A stretch of 64,000 nucleotides of DNA from an uncultured Clostridia bacterium (GCA_934149405.1 CAKPEV010000002.1:209865-273864), one strand, 5' to 3'; shown: positions 9,701 through 17,900, counted from the stretch's first letter. Notes: a model not told the origin generated them from the letters alone. Numbers and translations are program-made.

Positions 9701-11353
9701 ATTGTAAAGAATGTTATTTTAGGTGACGGAGTGCCAATTGGAGAATACAGAAATAGTATAAGAATTAACTCGGGTAAATACACAGCAGAGGTACTAAGTG
9801 TAGATAACAACAACTATACAGTCGAAGGCGGAACAAATATTACATTCGACTGGGAGATAAAGAAAGTAGACAGAATTGTAACATTAGATAAAGATGATGT
9901 AAGTATTAGAATGCCAGATACAGCAACAATCAATTTTACATATACAGGCGAAGAAGCAAAAGGAATAACAACTACAATATCTGGTGAGAACATGGTTGAG
10001 CCGGTAATAAAAGAAGCACATGGAGAAGGAACAATAACATTAAACCCTCTTACAGTGGGACATAGCACAACACTAATACTAAACATACCAGAATCAACAA
10101 ACTATAACGCAGCAAGTGTAAGCATAAACGTAAGAGTTACAAAATTACTTACAGTATTCTTTGATGCACAAGGTGGAACACCGGCATATCATACAAGAAC
10201 TGTTGAATACGATGAGCCATATGGCGAATTACCAGTTTCAACGAATGGAGTAAGAACATTTATAGGATGGTTCACAGAAAAAGAAGGAAAAGGCACATTA
10301 ATAACAGCAGATACAATCGTAAGTATAAAAGATAAACATACATTGTATGCTTGCTGGAACAGAGCACCGGAAAATGTAACTGTAAAAGTAAAATCAAAAA
10401 CAACAAATTCGATAACATTTACAATGTCAGCAACAGATAAAGATGGAGACGAATTAACATTTGATGTTTATGTTAATGGAAGTTATAAAACAACAACAGC
10501 AAAAGTCGCTTCTGGTAGTAGCACAGAGTACACAGTTACAGGTTTATCAAGATACACATATTATTCTTACTATGTAATAGCAAGTGATGGAATGCAAGAA
10601 GCACAAAGTGCAACAGGAAACGTAAGGACATATTGTCCTGGTGATGACTATACATGTTATCCATCGTATTGTGATGGTTATACATACAAAGTTACTACAT
10701 GTAGTAGATGTGGTGGTGACGGAGAAGCAAGTGAATGGTGTAGTGGAGGTGGAACAAGTACATGTTCATCATGTAATGGAAAAGGAACATACACTTGTTC
10801 AGGAGGCTCGTCATCGACATCGAAGTGTTCTATTTGTGACGGTAGCGGCTCTTGCCCAGGAACTCCACATGAAACAAACGTAAGGACGTTTACTTGCTCA
10901 AATGGACATACAGACGCAACGCATACTGATTATAGATGTGATACTTGCGGTATAACAGGTGAAAGTGAGTATTGTCCACATTGGACAGACGGAGTAGCTT
11001 GTATACAATGGGGAACGAATAATCATGCAGGCAATTGTGGTGGCTGTGGAGGCACTGGAAAAGTAGGAAGTTCTACAACTTGTTCACACGGCTATACAAG
11101 CTCACATACAGCAAGTTGTACTAATTGTGGTGGAGATGGCGAAATATCATATACATGTAGTCATGGATACAGTAGTGGACATGATTATACAACAACATGT
11201 AGTAGATGCGATGGTAAAGGTGAAGCAACAGAGGCAACAAGACCTTGTCCACACGGATATTCTTCTTCACACTACTATTGTTCACATATTTCAAATGGCT
11301 CATCATCAACACACAAATATTGTAGCCATGGTAATGTGGGTCAACACGATTAA
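3740..11353 (+). CDS. Giant secreted surface protein: DUF285 repeats, Ig-like/FN3 modules, InlB B-repeat and DnaJ-zinc-finger-like Cys-rich tail
   Basis: 2537 residues. A signal peptide (about 1-31) is followed by a short Cys/His segment (HIDKDNDMRCDAC) that recurs in the 19950 and 30189 proteins. A PKD-like head with WGDGT starts near residue 306. DUF285 (BspA-like) repeats with MSxMF...FDTSNVTN run from about 429 to 600, then a DUF5011-like domain (LELAGDKEITI, near 673) and an FN3-like domain (about 760-850). A long stretch of Ig-like modules ending in (V/A)xDxAGN follows, interrupted near 1190-1370 by a beta-helix-like region. Next come Big_2/MBG-type domains, an InlB B-repeat (about 2139-2215) and another FN3 domain. 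The last 217 residues (from C2321) hold six CxxCxGxG motifs interleaved with C(S/P)HGY-type motifs. DUF285 and InlB repeats are known from adhesins and wall proteins, but the ligand is unknown. Start supported by AAAGGGG. No in-frame CGG was seen. Confidence 0.9.
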   Translation: MKRKSIFLVGAMMLIFGGSTVSLRNKVLATESGSVESVSITQECTHEKLKYIYAGLTHSIECEECGEDLESETHIDKDNDMRCDACLAKLSAVAPTTAEGYVSSNLTLDDKIKISIKANRDEVNGISVSAWYGKSPLEKLEQGVDEEGKTYYKGSTYSIKAEYNENTACYEADVNFSDVNGKDGKYYFDALIFGKTGSQRYVRLSVVEYVKNGISTVSTYRNTDGTLDVSIKAVEGGEIYIAKNGEEPTDESNWVSYNPNQIYTVQDENIEVKEIGVYYRALTAAGAVMKAPTILRAPSASDSKTMVTEWTIPNANTEVILPIQGVGINVTINWGDGTTAQITSEFPTHTYTTAGTYDVTMTGTCPVFGYTGMNAPATTSEFYTFTQYLTGVKQFGELSATRYGFSNCGKLQYVSGDATENTFANVTDMSNMFAYCDRLASLDLNGFDTSNVTNMSGMFWVCMRLTEIDISTFDTSNVTNMERMFSTCNALKKVIVTGLDTSNVVRFGSMFSSCNKLEEIDLTAFNFSVAKDISNMFSYCNSLEKIDTSCIRLGSNCNVGGMFGNCAKIKSLDLSFIDSEKVTNPDRLLYKASSLETIIINKKFPAGATDIFTGTTNLKKIILTDATPTIDQFATVKDDIPNVTFYVPGENAETAYESAWSSDFSVDRIRPILELAGDKEITIGTYEDYDTEDYLVMGIDVSNSGDYMTLGYNVEHNSTVVSDTPGTYEHEYILTRTVDGVKTTIMSVKKIVTVDKKAITAPDKFKASQHADTRIITLTWQKHKDPNAKYELSYKNTEGTWEILSTTADTPYLHKGLSPNQTFEYRLRAYDDISYSSYTYTQGSTKPNIISGDTVLDTVKPIINFISYAPLDKYSRIGKSFEILFSVTDNNYYSAYNKTSGDTIKIMIGDKTVPANAISIIKETITSGENVKVVVNKMPNISASGEIKLVIPADTIKDKALNGNIEMEYETPVIYVNSNITTDAPDVEIEYNKATITCNQTTDVESDSVVIYYEYRKSGDSAFTKTDLNVIEGLEGNTYYEFRTVLRDITGNEVASDSVVKFVESITPELTINVTTPNAGTYAFGTIINIDAKFTKPIKLVTNPTLVIKFGTGKNISLDGTFDEENNLIKYTYTVQLADLGELTGVSFKGKVRALDGKVIEYNFAPSLEAFGVLARTGVRKIDQSGDATYYPYIQNAIDSINDNKVEETIELLLNEDVETAIVVEENKKVFLYQNGKDIVSNGGDYKIFINKGELRISEELGTGKIIVNAVDNGVGIENLGKLTIETGYIQTKTTNTSGSAVGISNKGTLIVGKNDGNVSEQSPIIDSTEFGVYVSDGGTFEFYDGVIMGARGKSYYGKITTCDGYNIVTQNIETAREKTYIGVDRIPPRIDYEILTKGWRKDFVKVKITVFDEESGIKIVKLNTEELVMDADLTKEVQFDENGEYVVYAEDNVGNSSYKIIQINTIDKEAPNILSITADEEISDTEIKVLVTVRDYQSGLAGIIIKNVDEVPTDDENWILLDKYPTSKQIIPVAIKRGETNYCFAKDRAGNIGKYDGEIIVDEIDKIAPVIQSAKIIKENGKDYIIGKAVLVDVIATDNIGVTDILITSQNMSDNDVKASEDWKEYTRYNVYKLPVEGDKLYTIYIWVKDAAGNISLHATASSELKALIIGDNEKDYVGSDVIYNKSRLRFRIKDWNYDYNPENALEKKDILLRLTSGDKVIRNIQTGLTLTKIKDYVSMDSDQYKGELYELGMENIPGTGNLSLVVLGGAVSDMARNAIQGVAKLTDIFIDNNSPKVKVENTDLYDENQKLIRNITVVDNENNLIQAIEVSYKGVTKTYNLSNGKISLGLLDGEKIVAYDKAGNTLTHIVGSSVEPMLTADKYDVTLVYGGEAEKFGYVYNGDGAIYIESSDTSIANASINTNTKEITVLPVNAGECEITVRTLGTKNYMDAKMKIHITVKKRPVILEWSNGVFNYDGTEKSVTAIVKNVILGDGVPIGEYRNSIRINSGKYTAEVLSVDNNNYTVEGGTNITFDWEIKKVDRIVTLDKDDVSIRMPDTATINFTYTGEEAKGITTTISGENMVEPVIKEAHGEGTITLNPLTVGHSTTLILNIPESTNYNAASVSINVRVTKLLTVFFDAQGGTPAYHTRTVEYDEPYGELPVSTNGVRTFIGWFTEKEGKGTLITADTIVSIKDKHTLYACWNRAPENVTVKVKSKTTNSITFTMSATDKDGDELTFDVYVNGSYKTTTAKVASGSSTEYTVTGLSRYTYYSYYVIASDGMQEAQSATGNVRTYCPGDDYTCYPSYCDGYTYKVTTCSRCGGDGEASEWCSGGGTSTCSSCNGKGTYTCSGGSSSTSKCSICDGSGSCPGTPHETNVRTFTCSNGHTDATHTDYRCDTCGITGESEYCPHWTDGVACIQWGTNNHAGNCGGCGGTGKVGSSTTCSHGYTSSHTASCTNCGGDGEISYTCSHGYSSGHDYTTTCSRCDGKGEATEATRPCPHGYSSSHYYCSHISNGSSSTHKYCSHGNVGQHD

Positions 11354-11385
11354 TTTAACAAACCTAAGTGATTCAAAATCACATT

Positions 11386-11420
11386 AGACTGCTAGCAAAA
11401 ATTTTGCTGGCAGTCTTTTG
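11386..11420 (+). terminator. Intrinsic terminator of the 3740 gene
   Basis: A 13-15-bp stem AGACTGCTAGCAAA/TTTGCTGGCAGTCT (one G-U) is followed by TTTT, 32 bp after the stop codon. Confidence 0.75.
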
Positions 11421-11462
11421 ATATATTAATGTATAAAAACGTTTCTTTGTCATATAATATTA

Positions 11463-11491
11463 TTGACAATACACATAATGCGTATTATAAT
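11463..11491 (+). promoter_or_regulatory. Consensus hicAB promoter with internal palindrome
   Basis: Perfect -35 TTGACA (11463-11468), 17-bp spacer, perfect -10 TATAAT (11486-11491). The palindrome ATAAT-gcgt-ATTAT (11475-11488) overlaps the -10 and is a likely HicB operator. HicB-type antitoxins commonly repress their own operon. Confidence 0.85.
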
Positions 11492-11516
11492 AAGAAGTAT
11501 CGAAAGGAGGAAAGTC

Positions 11517-11703
11517 ATGAATTTCCGACAAGTAGATAAGTTATTAAGAGAAGATGGATGGTATTGTATAGGAGCTTCGAAAAGTTCTCATTATCAATAT
11601 AAACATTCAAGCAAACCACGGCAAGGTAACTATACCAAAGCATGCTGGCGATTTGCCTACGAAAACTCTTAATAGCATACTTAAACAAGCAAGGTTAAAA
11701 TAG
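11517..11703 (+). CDS. hicA: HicA mRNA-interferase toxin, full-length only after a +1 frameshift at CGG
   Basis: HicA toxins are small double-stranded-RNA-binding-fold ribonucleases of 60-90 residues. Translation from ATG 11517 (preceded by AAAGGAGG) gives the HicA N-terminus (LLREDGWY, then SSHYQYKH with the conserved His). The zero frame then reads CGG at 11619 and runs into non-HicA sequence. Skipping the C at 11619 yields KPGKVTIPKHAGDLP and KTLNSILKQARLK, the standard HicA C-terminus, ending at TAG 11701-11703 with 61 residues. Either the gene carries a one-base insertion (inactive toxin) or +1 frameshifting makes the toxin. Three other genes here show the same +1 event at CGG, which favours recoding. 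hicB follows 37 bp downstream. An upstream in-frame ATG at 11463 falls within the promoter and is not the start. Confidence 0.85.
11619..11621 (+). other. Candidate +1 frameshift site, CGG (hicA)
   Basis: Zero frame reads CCA CGG CAA. Skipping C at 11619 gives CCA GGC AAG GTA and restores the conserved HicA Gly-Lys-Val-Thr-Ile-Pro segment. Confidence 0.75.
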
Positions 11704-11713
11704 ACCTTGCTTG
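11686..11713 (+). repeat. Inverted repeat across the hicA stop codon
   Basis: CAAGCAAGGT (11686-11695) and ACCTTGCTTG (11704-11713) form a perfect 10-bp stem just before the hicB ribosome site. There is no T-tract, so it is more likely an mRNA-structure or processing element tuning toxin:antitoxin expression than a terminator. Confidence 0.55.
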
Positions 11714-11740
11714 TAAATATATAATTTAGGGGGTGTGAGT

Positions 11741-12178
11741 ATGAAAGTTATTTATCCAGTTTGCATTTTTCAAACAAAAGAAGAATATATGGCTTTTGTT
11801 CCAGACCTAGATACGAATAATACTTATGGTAAAACATTGGAGGAAGCCTTGTATATGGCACAAGATTTAATTGCAACATATATATTGGAAGATTTAGATG
11901 ATGTAAGCAAAAATGAAATTCCAAAACAAAGTAATATTGAAGATATAGATATAAAAAAGGTTCAAAAATATTGGGAGATTGAAGATAAAGACATAATTAG
12001 TTCGTTTAAAACTTTAGTTTTAGTGGATTTAGATGAATTTGCACAAAAATGGAGTAACAAATCTGTTAGAAAAAATTTAACAATTCCTCAATGGCTTAAT
12101 ACAAAAGCAGAATCATTAAATATAAACTTTTCACAAGTATTGCAAGAGGCATTAATGCAGAAAATATATAAAAAATAA
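11741..12178 (+). CDS. hicB: HicB antitoxin
   Basis: A 145-residue antitoxin partner of HicA. The N-terminal half is the HicB RNase-H-like fold (KVIYPVCIFQ, then FVPDLD and a GKTLEEALYMAQD helix). The C-terminal half (TIPQWLNTKAESLNINFSQV) looks like a ribbon-helix-helix DNA-binding segment, so the protein should neutralise HicA and repress the promoter at 11463-11491. Start: a GTG lies at 11735, but ATG 11741 is better placed behind TAGGGGGTG (about 11728-11736). The reading frame is intact and has no CGG, unlike hicA. If hicA is truly broken, hicB is an orphan antitoxin. If hicA is recoded, the pair stays functional. A terminator follows at 12205. Confidence 0.9.
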   Translation: MKVIYPVCIFQTKEEYMAFVPDLDTNNTYGKTLEEALYMAQDLIATYILEDLDDVSKNEIPKQSNIEDIDIKKVQKYWEIEDKDIISSFKTLVLVDLDEFAQKWSNKSVRKNLTIPQWLNTKAESLNINFSQVLQEALMQKIYKK

Positions 12179-12204
12179 TATTACAAAAGAAACCATATTA
12201 ATGT

Positions 12205-12252
12205 GAACTCAAATTGTTAAATAAAAATTTACAATTTGGGTTCTCTTTTTTA
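12205..12252 (+). terminator. hicAB terminator (same hairpin family as 38639-38686)
   Basis: Stem GAACTCAAATTGT / ACAATTTGGGTTC (one G-U) followed by a T-rich tract. A near-copy ends the MBL/DUF3006 operon at 38639. Confidence 0.8.
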
Positions 12253-12368
12253 TGTATTGTACATGATTTATCATAAACAATAATACAAAAATTTCACAAA
12301 CCAATGTCTTGTGCGATATTTATATTTGGGTGTATAATCTAGCTATTACAATAGTGAGGAGAGATAAA

Positions 12369-13601
12369 ATGAAAAAGTATTTTATTTTATTATTAAGTAT
12401 TCTAGTGCTATGCGTAGGACAAGCTGTCTTTGCTACGGACACAAAGGAATACATAGAATATTCGTCTGGTGAGAAAGATGATGGTTCGATATATTTAGAT
12501 TCGTATGAGGATTATTTAAAAGCGCTTGGAAATGTTGATGAGCAAGAAGTGTACAAGGAGCAATATTTATCAGATTTAGCGAATGCAGTTCTTAATTATG
12601 ATTTAACAGAAAGACCAGATGTTGTAAAAGCTAGAGTGCTTAATGTTGAAGGAAAGAAAGAATATTATTCGTATGATAGCTATGGCTTGTCTAAAATATC
12701 ATATCAGCCAGTTAATGTTCAAGTGCTAGAAGGAAAGCACAAAGGCGAGACGTATGATATCTCATATATTTTAACTGCAGATAGCTACGAGAATTTGAAA
12801 GTCAAAGAATTAAAAGCAAATCAAAAAATAAATATAGTAATAAGTGAATCAGGCGATGAATCCTACGCGTACGCGACAACAGTTGATTCTGCTGTGAATA
12901 GAGTGCCATTAACAGTTGCATTAATTATTGTTGCTGTGCTATTGATGATTGTATATTTAGGAAAGCAAGGTATGAAAATTATCCCACAAATGATATTGCT
13001 AGCAGATATGGTAATGCTTGTGCTAGTGCCAGAACTATTTGCAGGAAGAAGTTTATTATGGCTAACAATAGTTACATCAATTTTATATATCATAGTTGAA
13101 TCGGTAATTAAAGTTGGACTAAACTCTAAAGCAGTTGCTGCAATATTTTCAACGATCGTTGTTACACTAGCGTTAACAGTTGTACTAGTTGGCGTTTCAA
13201 ATATAGCAAACTTCTCAGGTATAACATATGAAGTGTTAAATATGTTGGAAAGTTTTCCAAAAGGAACAATAGATTTTTATATGCTTTATATATCTAGCTT
13301 TATTTTACTATGCATGATTGTAACATCAAATATATCATGCATGGCGATTAACACAAACGGAGATAAAAAAGCGATAAAAGAAAACATAGCAGAAAAATTA
13401 CCACTATTTATCGGAATACTATTTGTATCAATAATACCAAAATACTTGTATTTGCTTATATCTAAATACACATACGACGAAATAATAAATTCAGAAATGT
13501 TGCTTACGGATGTGTATAAAATAATATTCTTAATAATAGCTATGGTGGTAACTGTGCAAATTACAGAATACGCAAAGAAGTTGTTTGTGGACGAGAAATA
13601 A
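12369..13601 (+). CDS. YibE/F-family membrane protein
   Basis: 410 residues with the YibE/F layout: a cleavable or anchor hydrophobic N-terminus (about 1-20), an extracytoplasmic domain with the family hallmark VLEGKHKGE (about 119-127), then six to seven hydrophobic membrane segments from about residue 178 to the C-terminus. The family is widespread in Firmicutes, but its biochemical role is unsettled and transport has been proposed. The ORF opens earlier (12309), but ATG 12369 follows GAGGAGA at the right spacing and begins a proper signal sequence. A perfect -10 TATAAT lies at 12333-12338 with only a weak -35. The mature N-terminus contains SSGEKDDG, one of several Ser-Gly-acidic segments in exported proteins here. 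Monocistronic between two terminators. Confidence 0.85.
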   Translation: MKKYFILLLSILVLCVGQAVFATDTKEYIEYSSGEKDDGSIYLDSYEDYLKALGNVDEQEVYKEQYLSDLANAVLNYDLTERPDVVKARVLNVEGKKEYYSYDSYGLSKISYQPVNVQVLEGKHKGETYDISYILTADSYENLKVKELKANQKINIVISESGDESYAYATTVDSAVNRVPLTVALIIVAVLLMIVYLGKQGMKIIPQMILLADMVMLVLVPELFAGRSLLWLTIVTSILYIIVESVIKVGLNSKAVAAIFSTIVVTLALTVVLVGVSNIANFSGITYEVLNMLESFPKGTIDFYMLYISSFILLCMIVTSNISCMAINTNGDKKAIKENIAEKLPLFIGILFVSIIPKYLYLLISKYTYDEIINSEMLLTDVYKIIFLIIAMVVTVQITEYAKKLFVDEK

Positions 13602-13611
13602 AAAGAATAAA

Positions 13612-13656
13612 AATAAGGACGTAGAAAAATTTAATATTTCTATGTCCTTATTTTTT
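13612..13656 (+). terminator. Intrinsic terminator of the YibE/F gene
   Basis: A 16-bp stem AATAAGGACGTAGAAA / TTTCTATGTCCTTATT (one G-U) followed by TTTTT. Confidence 0.88.
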
Positions 13657-14023
13657 ATTGATACAAAATTAGTGATAAAATCAAAATAATACGACAATTT
13701 CAAAAAATGTGAAACAAATTAGAGAAAAAAACGCAAAAAAGTTTCACATTTTTTAAGATTTATATTAAAGAGAAATGTTACATGAGTATATAGAAAAAAT
13801 GCCCCAAAGAAATAGTATTTAGTGTACTGTACAAAAGCATAAGAAAATAAATTTTGTTTAGTAGAACAGCACAAACGTAGGCTTTCGATTAATGAAAGCC
13901 GATGTTTGTGCTTAAAGGTACAACAGAAGTTAAGAAGTATACTTTTTATCAAAACCCGCCAACTCTTACGCACGCCATATACTACGAGTATAAAATCAAG
14001 TTAATAATCGAAATGTTACGAAA
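13657..14023. other. Non-coding stretch with two hairpins
   Basis: No gene is supported. A 14-bp inverted repeat (AAAAAATGTGAAAC near 13702 and GTTTCACATTTTTT at 13741) could act as a weak terminator. A longer GC-containing hairpin spans 13869-13912: GCACAAAC, a 3x3 internal loop, GGCTTTC, a 7-nt loop, GAAAGCC, GTTTGTGC. It has no T-tract and could be part of a small RNA or a palindromic element remnant. Confidence 0.45.
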
Positions 14024-14061
14024 ATATTACAAGCATGTTACGTTGCTTGTAATATTTTTTT
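14024..14061 (+). terminator. Terminator-like hairpin upstream of the surface operon
   Basis: Perfect 12-bp stem ATATTACAAGCA (14024-14035) / TGCTTGTAATAT (14044-14055) then seven Ts. It is the counterpart of the hairpin at 3521-3559 in the other surface-gene upstream region. No protein gene ends near it, so it may end a non-coding transcript. Confidence 0.7.
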
Positions 14062-14178
14062 AACCCAAATTTAACAATGTATAAAAATGCAAAATTTTAA
14101 AAGTAGGAGTTTGTATTTCCGTAAAAAGAAGTTTGATAGAAGATTTCTAAACGCACGTGTATGCACGTTTTCAAGGAC

Positions 14179-14207
14179 TAGACACAAAAAAATTATATAT
14201 TTATAAT
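14179..14207 (+). promoter_or_regulatory. Promoter of the 14387-32225 surface operon
   Basis: -35 TAGACA (14179-14184), 17-bp spacer, -10 TATAAT (14202-14207). The leader would be about 170 nt and carries the tandem repeats at 14262-14366. Just upstream are CACGTG-containing palindromic bases (about 14150-14170). Confidence 0.75.
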
Positions 14208-14261
14208 AAAAACAAAGTGAGCTAAAAGATAAGCAGTAAGTTGGCATATGAAGATTAAAAA

Positions 14262-14366
14262 ACAAGTGGCAGAGCATGTTGAACTCAACGAATGGCAGAG
14301 TATGTGTGAACTTAACAAGTGGCAAAGCATGTTGATCTCAACAAGTTGCAAAGTGTGTTAACCCTC
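14262..14366 (+). repeat. Four imperfect 26-27-bp tandem repeats in the operon leader
   Basis: Units at 14262-14287, 14288-14314, 14315-14340 and 14341-14366 share ACAAGTGGCAAAGCATGTTG and a CTCA/CTTA end. Parts are self-complementary (GTTGA-TC-TCAAC). The array lies in the 5' untranslated region, ending 7 bp before the ribosome site of the 14387 gene. Units are not a multiple of three and no ORF spans them. Confidence 0.8.
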
Positions 14367-14386
14367 ACGAAGAAAGGAATGAGCAT

Positions 14387-14839
14387 ATGAAAAAATCACA
14401 AAAGATAATTTTAGCAGTTTGTTTAGCTGTAAGCGTAATTGCAATCGTAGCAATTGTATGTATTTTAGCAAGAAGACCAGAGCCAATTGAAGATAACATT
14501 GGTGGAAATGTTAATAACTCAGGCGATTTAGTTACATCATCAGGAGATGAGATGTATTTGAACGTTACAAAGAAAGTTGGAGATATAGAAATAAGCGATA
14601 TAAAGATAACGTTGATCGAGAAGAACAATTGCAGAGTAGAGGCAAAAGTTAAAAATACTGGAGATAAGTTCTTGGAGTCAACTAATATAGAAATAAAAGC
14701 AATCGATGACGAAGGTGTAGACGAAATATTTGGAGGCTTAGTAACAGCCCTTGCACCACAAGAAGAGAGCATGTTTGTAACATATGTGCTATCAGATATA
14801 AGAGACGCACATGATGTTGAGATAACGGCGATAGAGTAG
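14387..14839 (+). CDS. Small membrane-anchored exported protein (FxLYD-like domain)
   Basis: 150 residues. An N-terminal membrane anchor or uncleaved signal (about 5-29, LAVCLAVSVIAIVAIVCIL) is followed by a flexible NNSGDLVTSSGDEM linker. A C-terminal beta-sandwich-like domain resembles FxLYD/DUF-type extracytoplasmic domains, with alternating strands such as VGDIEISDIKITLI and VEAKVKNTGDKFLES. Function unknown. It is the first gene of the operon with the 14919, 19950 and 30189 giants, with no terminator between them, so it may help their export or anchoring. That is inference only. AAAGGA lies 9 nt upstream of the ATG. The Ser-Gly-Asp linker echoes those of four other exported proteins in this window. 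Confidence 0.75.
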   Translation: MKKSQKIILAVCLAVSVIAIVAIVCILARRPEPIEDNIGGNVNNSGDLVTSSGDEMYLNVTKKVGDIEISDIKITLIEKNNCRVEAKVKNTGDKFLESTNIEIKAIDDEGVDEIFGGLVTALAPQEESMFVTYVLSDIRDAHDVEITAIE

Positions 14840-14918
14840 TAGAAAAAGTAATAGTATAAAAATTTAATATAAGGAAATTAGCAAGTTCATAAAAATCAAA
14901 TTGAAATGGGATGGTGTT

Positions 14919-17900
14919 ATGATGTTAGAAAATCTAAAGAATAACAAGGGAGTAATAAAATTAATAATGATGTTTATGCTGGTAACACTCTTTATGATGC
15001 TATCTCAAATTTCATATGCAGCAGCGAGTGATATGATAACTGAATGGACAATACCTTCTGCAAACACAACAATTAAATTGCCAGTAAAATCGAGTGGTGA
15101 TAGTGCGTTAAATATAACAGTTGATTGGGGCGATGGAACAACAGAAGAAACATTTACAACAAACTTCCCAACACACACTTATGCTACAGCAGGAACATAT
15201 GAAATAAAAGTATGGGGAACATGTCCAAAGTGGGGATATATAAGTAGTTCTTCAGCAAGTACATCAAGCAACTATTACACATACACACAATATTTAACAA
15301 AAGTAAAACAATTTGGTGAATTAGGAGCTCAACAATATGGATTTGCACAATGTAAAAACTTAACCGAAGTATCTGGAGATAATTTGGTAACAAATAGAAC
15401 ATTTGAGAAAACAACAAGTATGACATATATGTTTGATAATTGTAGCAAACTAACAAGCTTGGATGTAAGCGGATTTGATACATCAAATGTAACGAATATG
15501 TCATGGATGTTTAATAATTGTAGCAATCTAACGAGCTTGGATGTAAGTAATTTTAATACATCAAAGGTAATTACTATGTCATATATGTTTTGTTATTGTA
15601 GGAACCTAACGAGCTTGGATGTAAGCGGATTTGATACATCAAAGGTAACTAATATGTCATGGATGTTTCGTGACTGTAGGAACCTAACGAGCTTGGATGT
15701 AAGCGGATTTGATACATCAAAGGTAACTAATATGTCATGTATGTTTAATTATTGTAGCAACCTAACAAGCTTGGATGTAAGCAACTTTGACACATCAAAT
15801 GTAACTACTATGTCATATATGTTTTCTAATTGTAGCAAACTAACGAGCTTGGATGTAAGCAATTTTAATACATCAAAAGTAACTGATATGGGTGCAATGT
15901 TTCAAGATTGCAGTACTTTGAAAAATTTGAATGTAAGCAACTTTGACACATCAAAGGTAACAGATATGTCATATATGTTTTCTATATGTAGCAACCTAAC
16001 GAGCTTGGATGTAAGTAAGTTTAATACATCAAATGTAACGAATATGTCATCTATGTTTTATAAATGTAGCAACCTAACTAGCTTGGATGTGAGCGGATTT
16101 GATACATCAAAGGTAACCAGTATGTCATATATATTTGGTGATTGTAGCAGCCTAACGAGCTTGGATGTAAGCGGATTTGATACATCAAAGGTAACCAATA
16201 TGGAATCTATGTTTACTAATTGTAGCAACCTAACGATCTTGGATTTAAGCGGATTTGATACATCAAATGTAACTACTATGTCATGGATGTTTCGTAATTG
16301 TAGCAACCTAACGAGCTTGGATGTAAGCGGATTTGATACATCAAAGGTAACCAATATGGCATCTATGTTTAATTATTGTAGCAACCTAACGAGCTTGGAT
16401 GTAAGCGGATTTGATACATCAAAGGTAACCAATATGGCATCTATGTTTAATTATTGTAGCAACCTAACGAGCTTGGATGTAAGCGGATTTGATACATCAA
16501 AAGTAACAGATATGTGGGCTATGTTTTATTATTGTAGCAACCTAAAATTTATACAACTAAGCAATAAATTCAAGATACCTTCATCAAGTAATGCAAGCAT
16601 GTTCGCTAACACTACAAACTTAACCTCAATCATTCTAGTAGACAGCACACCTCTTGCAGGTCAATTCACAAATATTAAAGCTCAACTAGGCGGCAAGACA
16701 ATTTACGTACCAAGCAAGGTTGCAGAAACAGCTTACGAGACATCATGGTCTGCAGATTTCACAGCAGATAGAATTCATCCAATCCTAGAGTTAGTTGGCG
16801 ATGAAAAGATAACAATAAACAAAGGTGAGACATATCTTGATGAGGGTTATACAGTTGCAGGATTAGATATTGCTGATGCTCAATATTATAATTGCTATGG
16901 TTATAGCGTTGCTAAAATAGGCAGTATCTCCCCAAGCGATACAGGGACTTATACTATTAAATATCAACTAAAAAGAACAGAAAATGCAGTTGCAACAACT
17001 GTTGAGGAAGTAACTAGAACTATTGAAATTATAGATATTGATATAATTCCACCAAAAGGTGTTATTTCAATTATTAATGGCACAATGCAAAATGGTACTA
17101 TCACTGTAAAAAGTACGGAAATAAAAATTGGAGTTACAGCAACAGACAATGTTTCAAAAGCGGATCAAATAAAAATTTATGTTGTATTAGATCAAGTTCC
17201 AGACACAGAAAAGATTCCAGATAGCAGTTGGGAGAACTATACTGATGGATATACAAAAATATTAACAGCATCATCCGGTGCAAAAAATGCGATTGTGTAT
17301 GTGGTTTTAAAAGATGCTATGGGAAATACAAACACAATTTTTAAAGGTACAAATACATCATATAAATTAAAATATGATGCGAATGGTGGCACAAATGCAC
17401 CGGCAGAAGAAACAGCATATTTTGGAATGCCATACAAAGTAACACATAAGAAACCAAATTATGAGGGAAAATATTTTTTGGGTTGGAGTACAAATAAAAA
17501 TGCAAATGTTGCAAGTTATTTGCAAAATGACACGATACCTGCAAATATATTTGCAGGAACATCAAGCGCTGTAACATTATATGCAATTTGGACAGATAGC
17601 ATTGAAAAATTGCCATTATTAACAGATAGAGCAAAAGTAGGAGATTATATAAACTATCCAGTAAGTTATGAAAATAAAGGTTTTCAGTATTATACAAATA
17701 ATTCAAAATTAACAGGATGGCGTGTAATTAGTAAAGACGTAGATATAAACGGAACTGCATCAGAGGGGACAATAAATATAATTACAGCAGGAATACCATT
17801 AGCGGAAAATTATTCAATTGGTGGTAAAGAATTTTTGTTTAATGATTTCATAAACGGTAGCAAATACCCAGCATGTGGGTTCATTAACAATAATTTGTCT

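Noticed and set aside
10641..11387. His/Val-rich ORFs overlapping the Cys-rich tail
   Set aside because: They are frame shadows created by the repetitive TGT/GGT/CAC composition of the tail.
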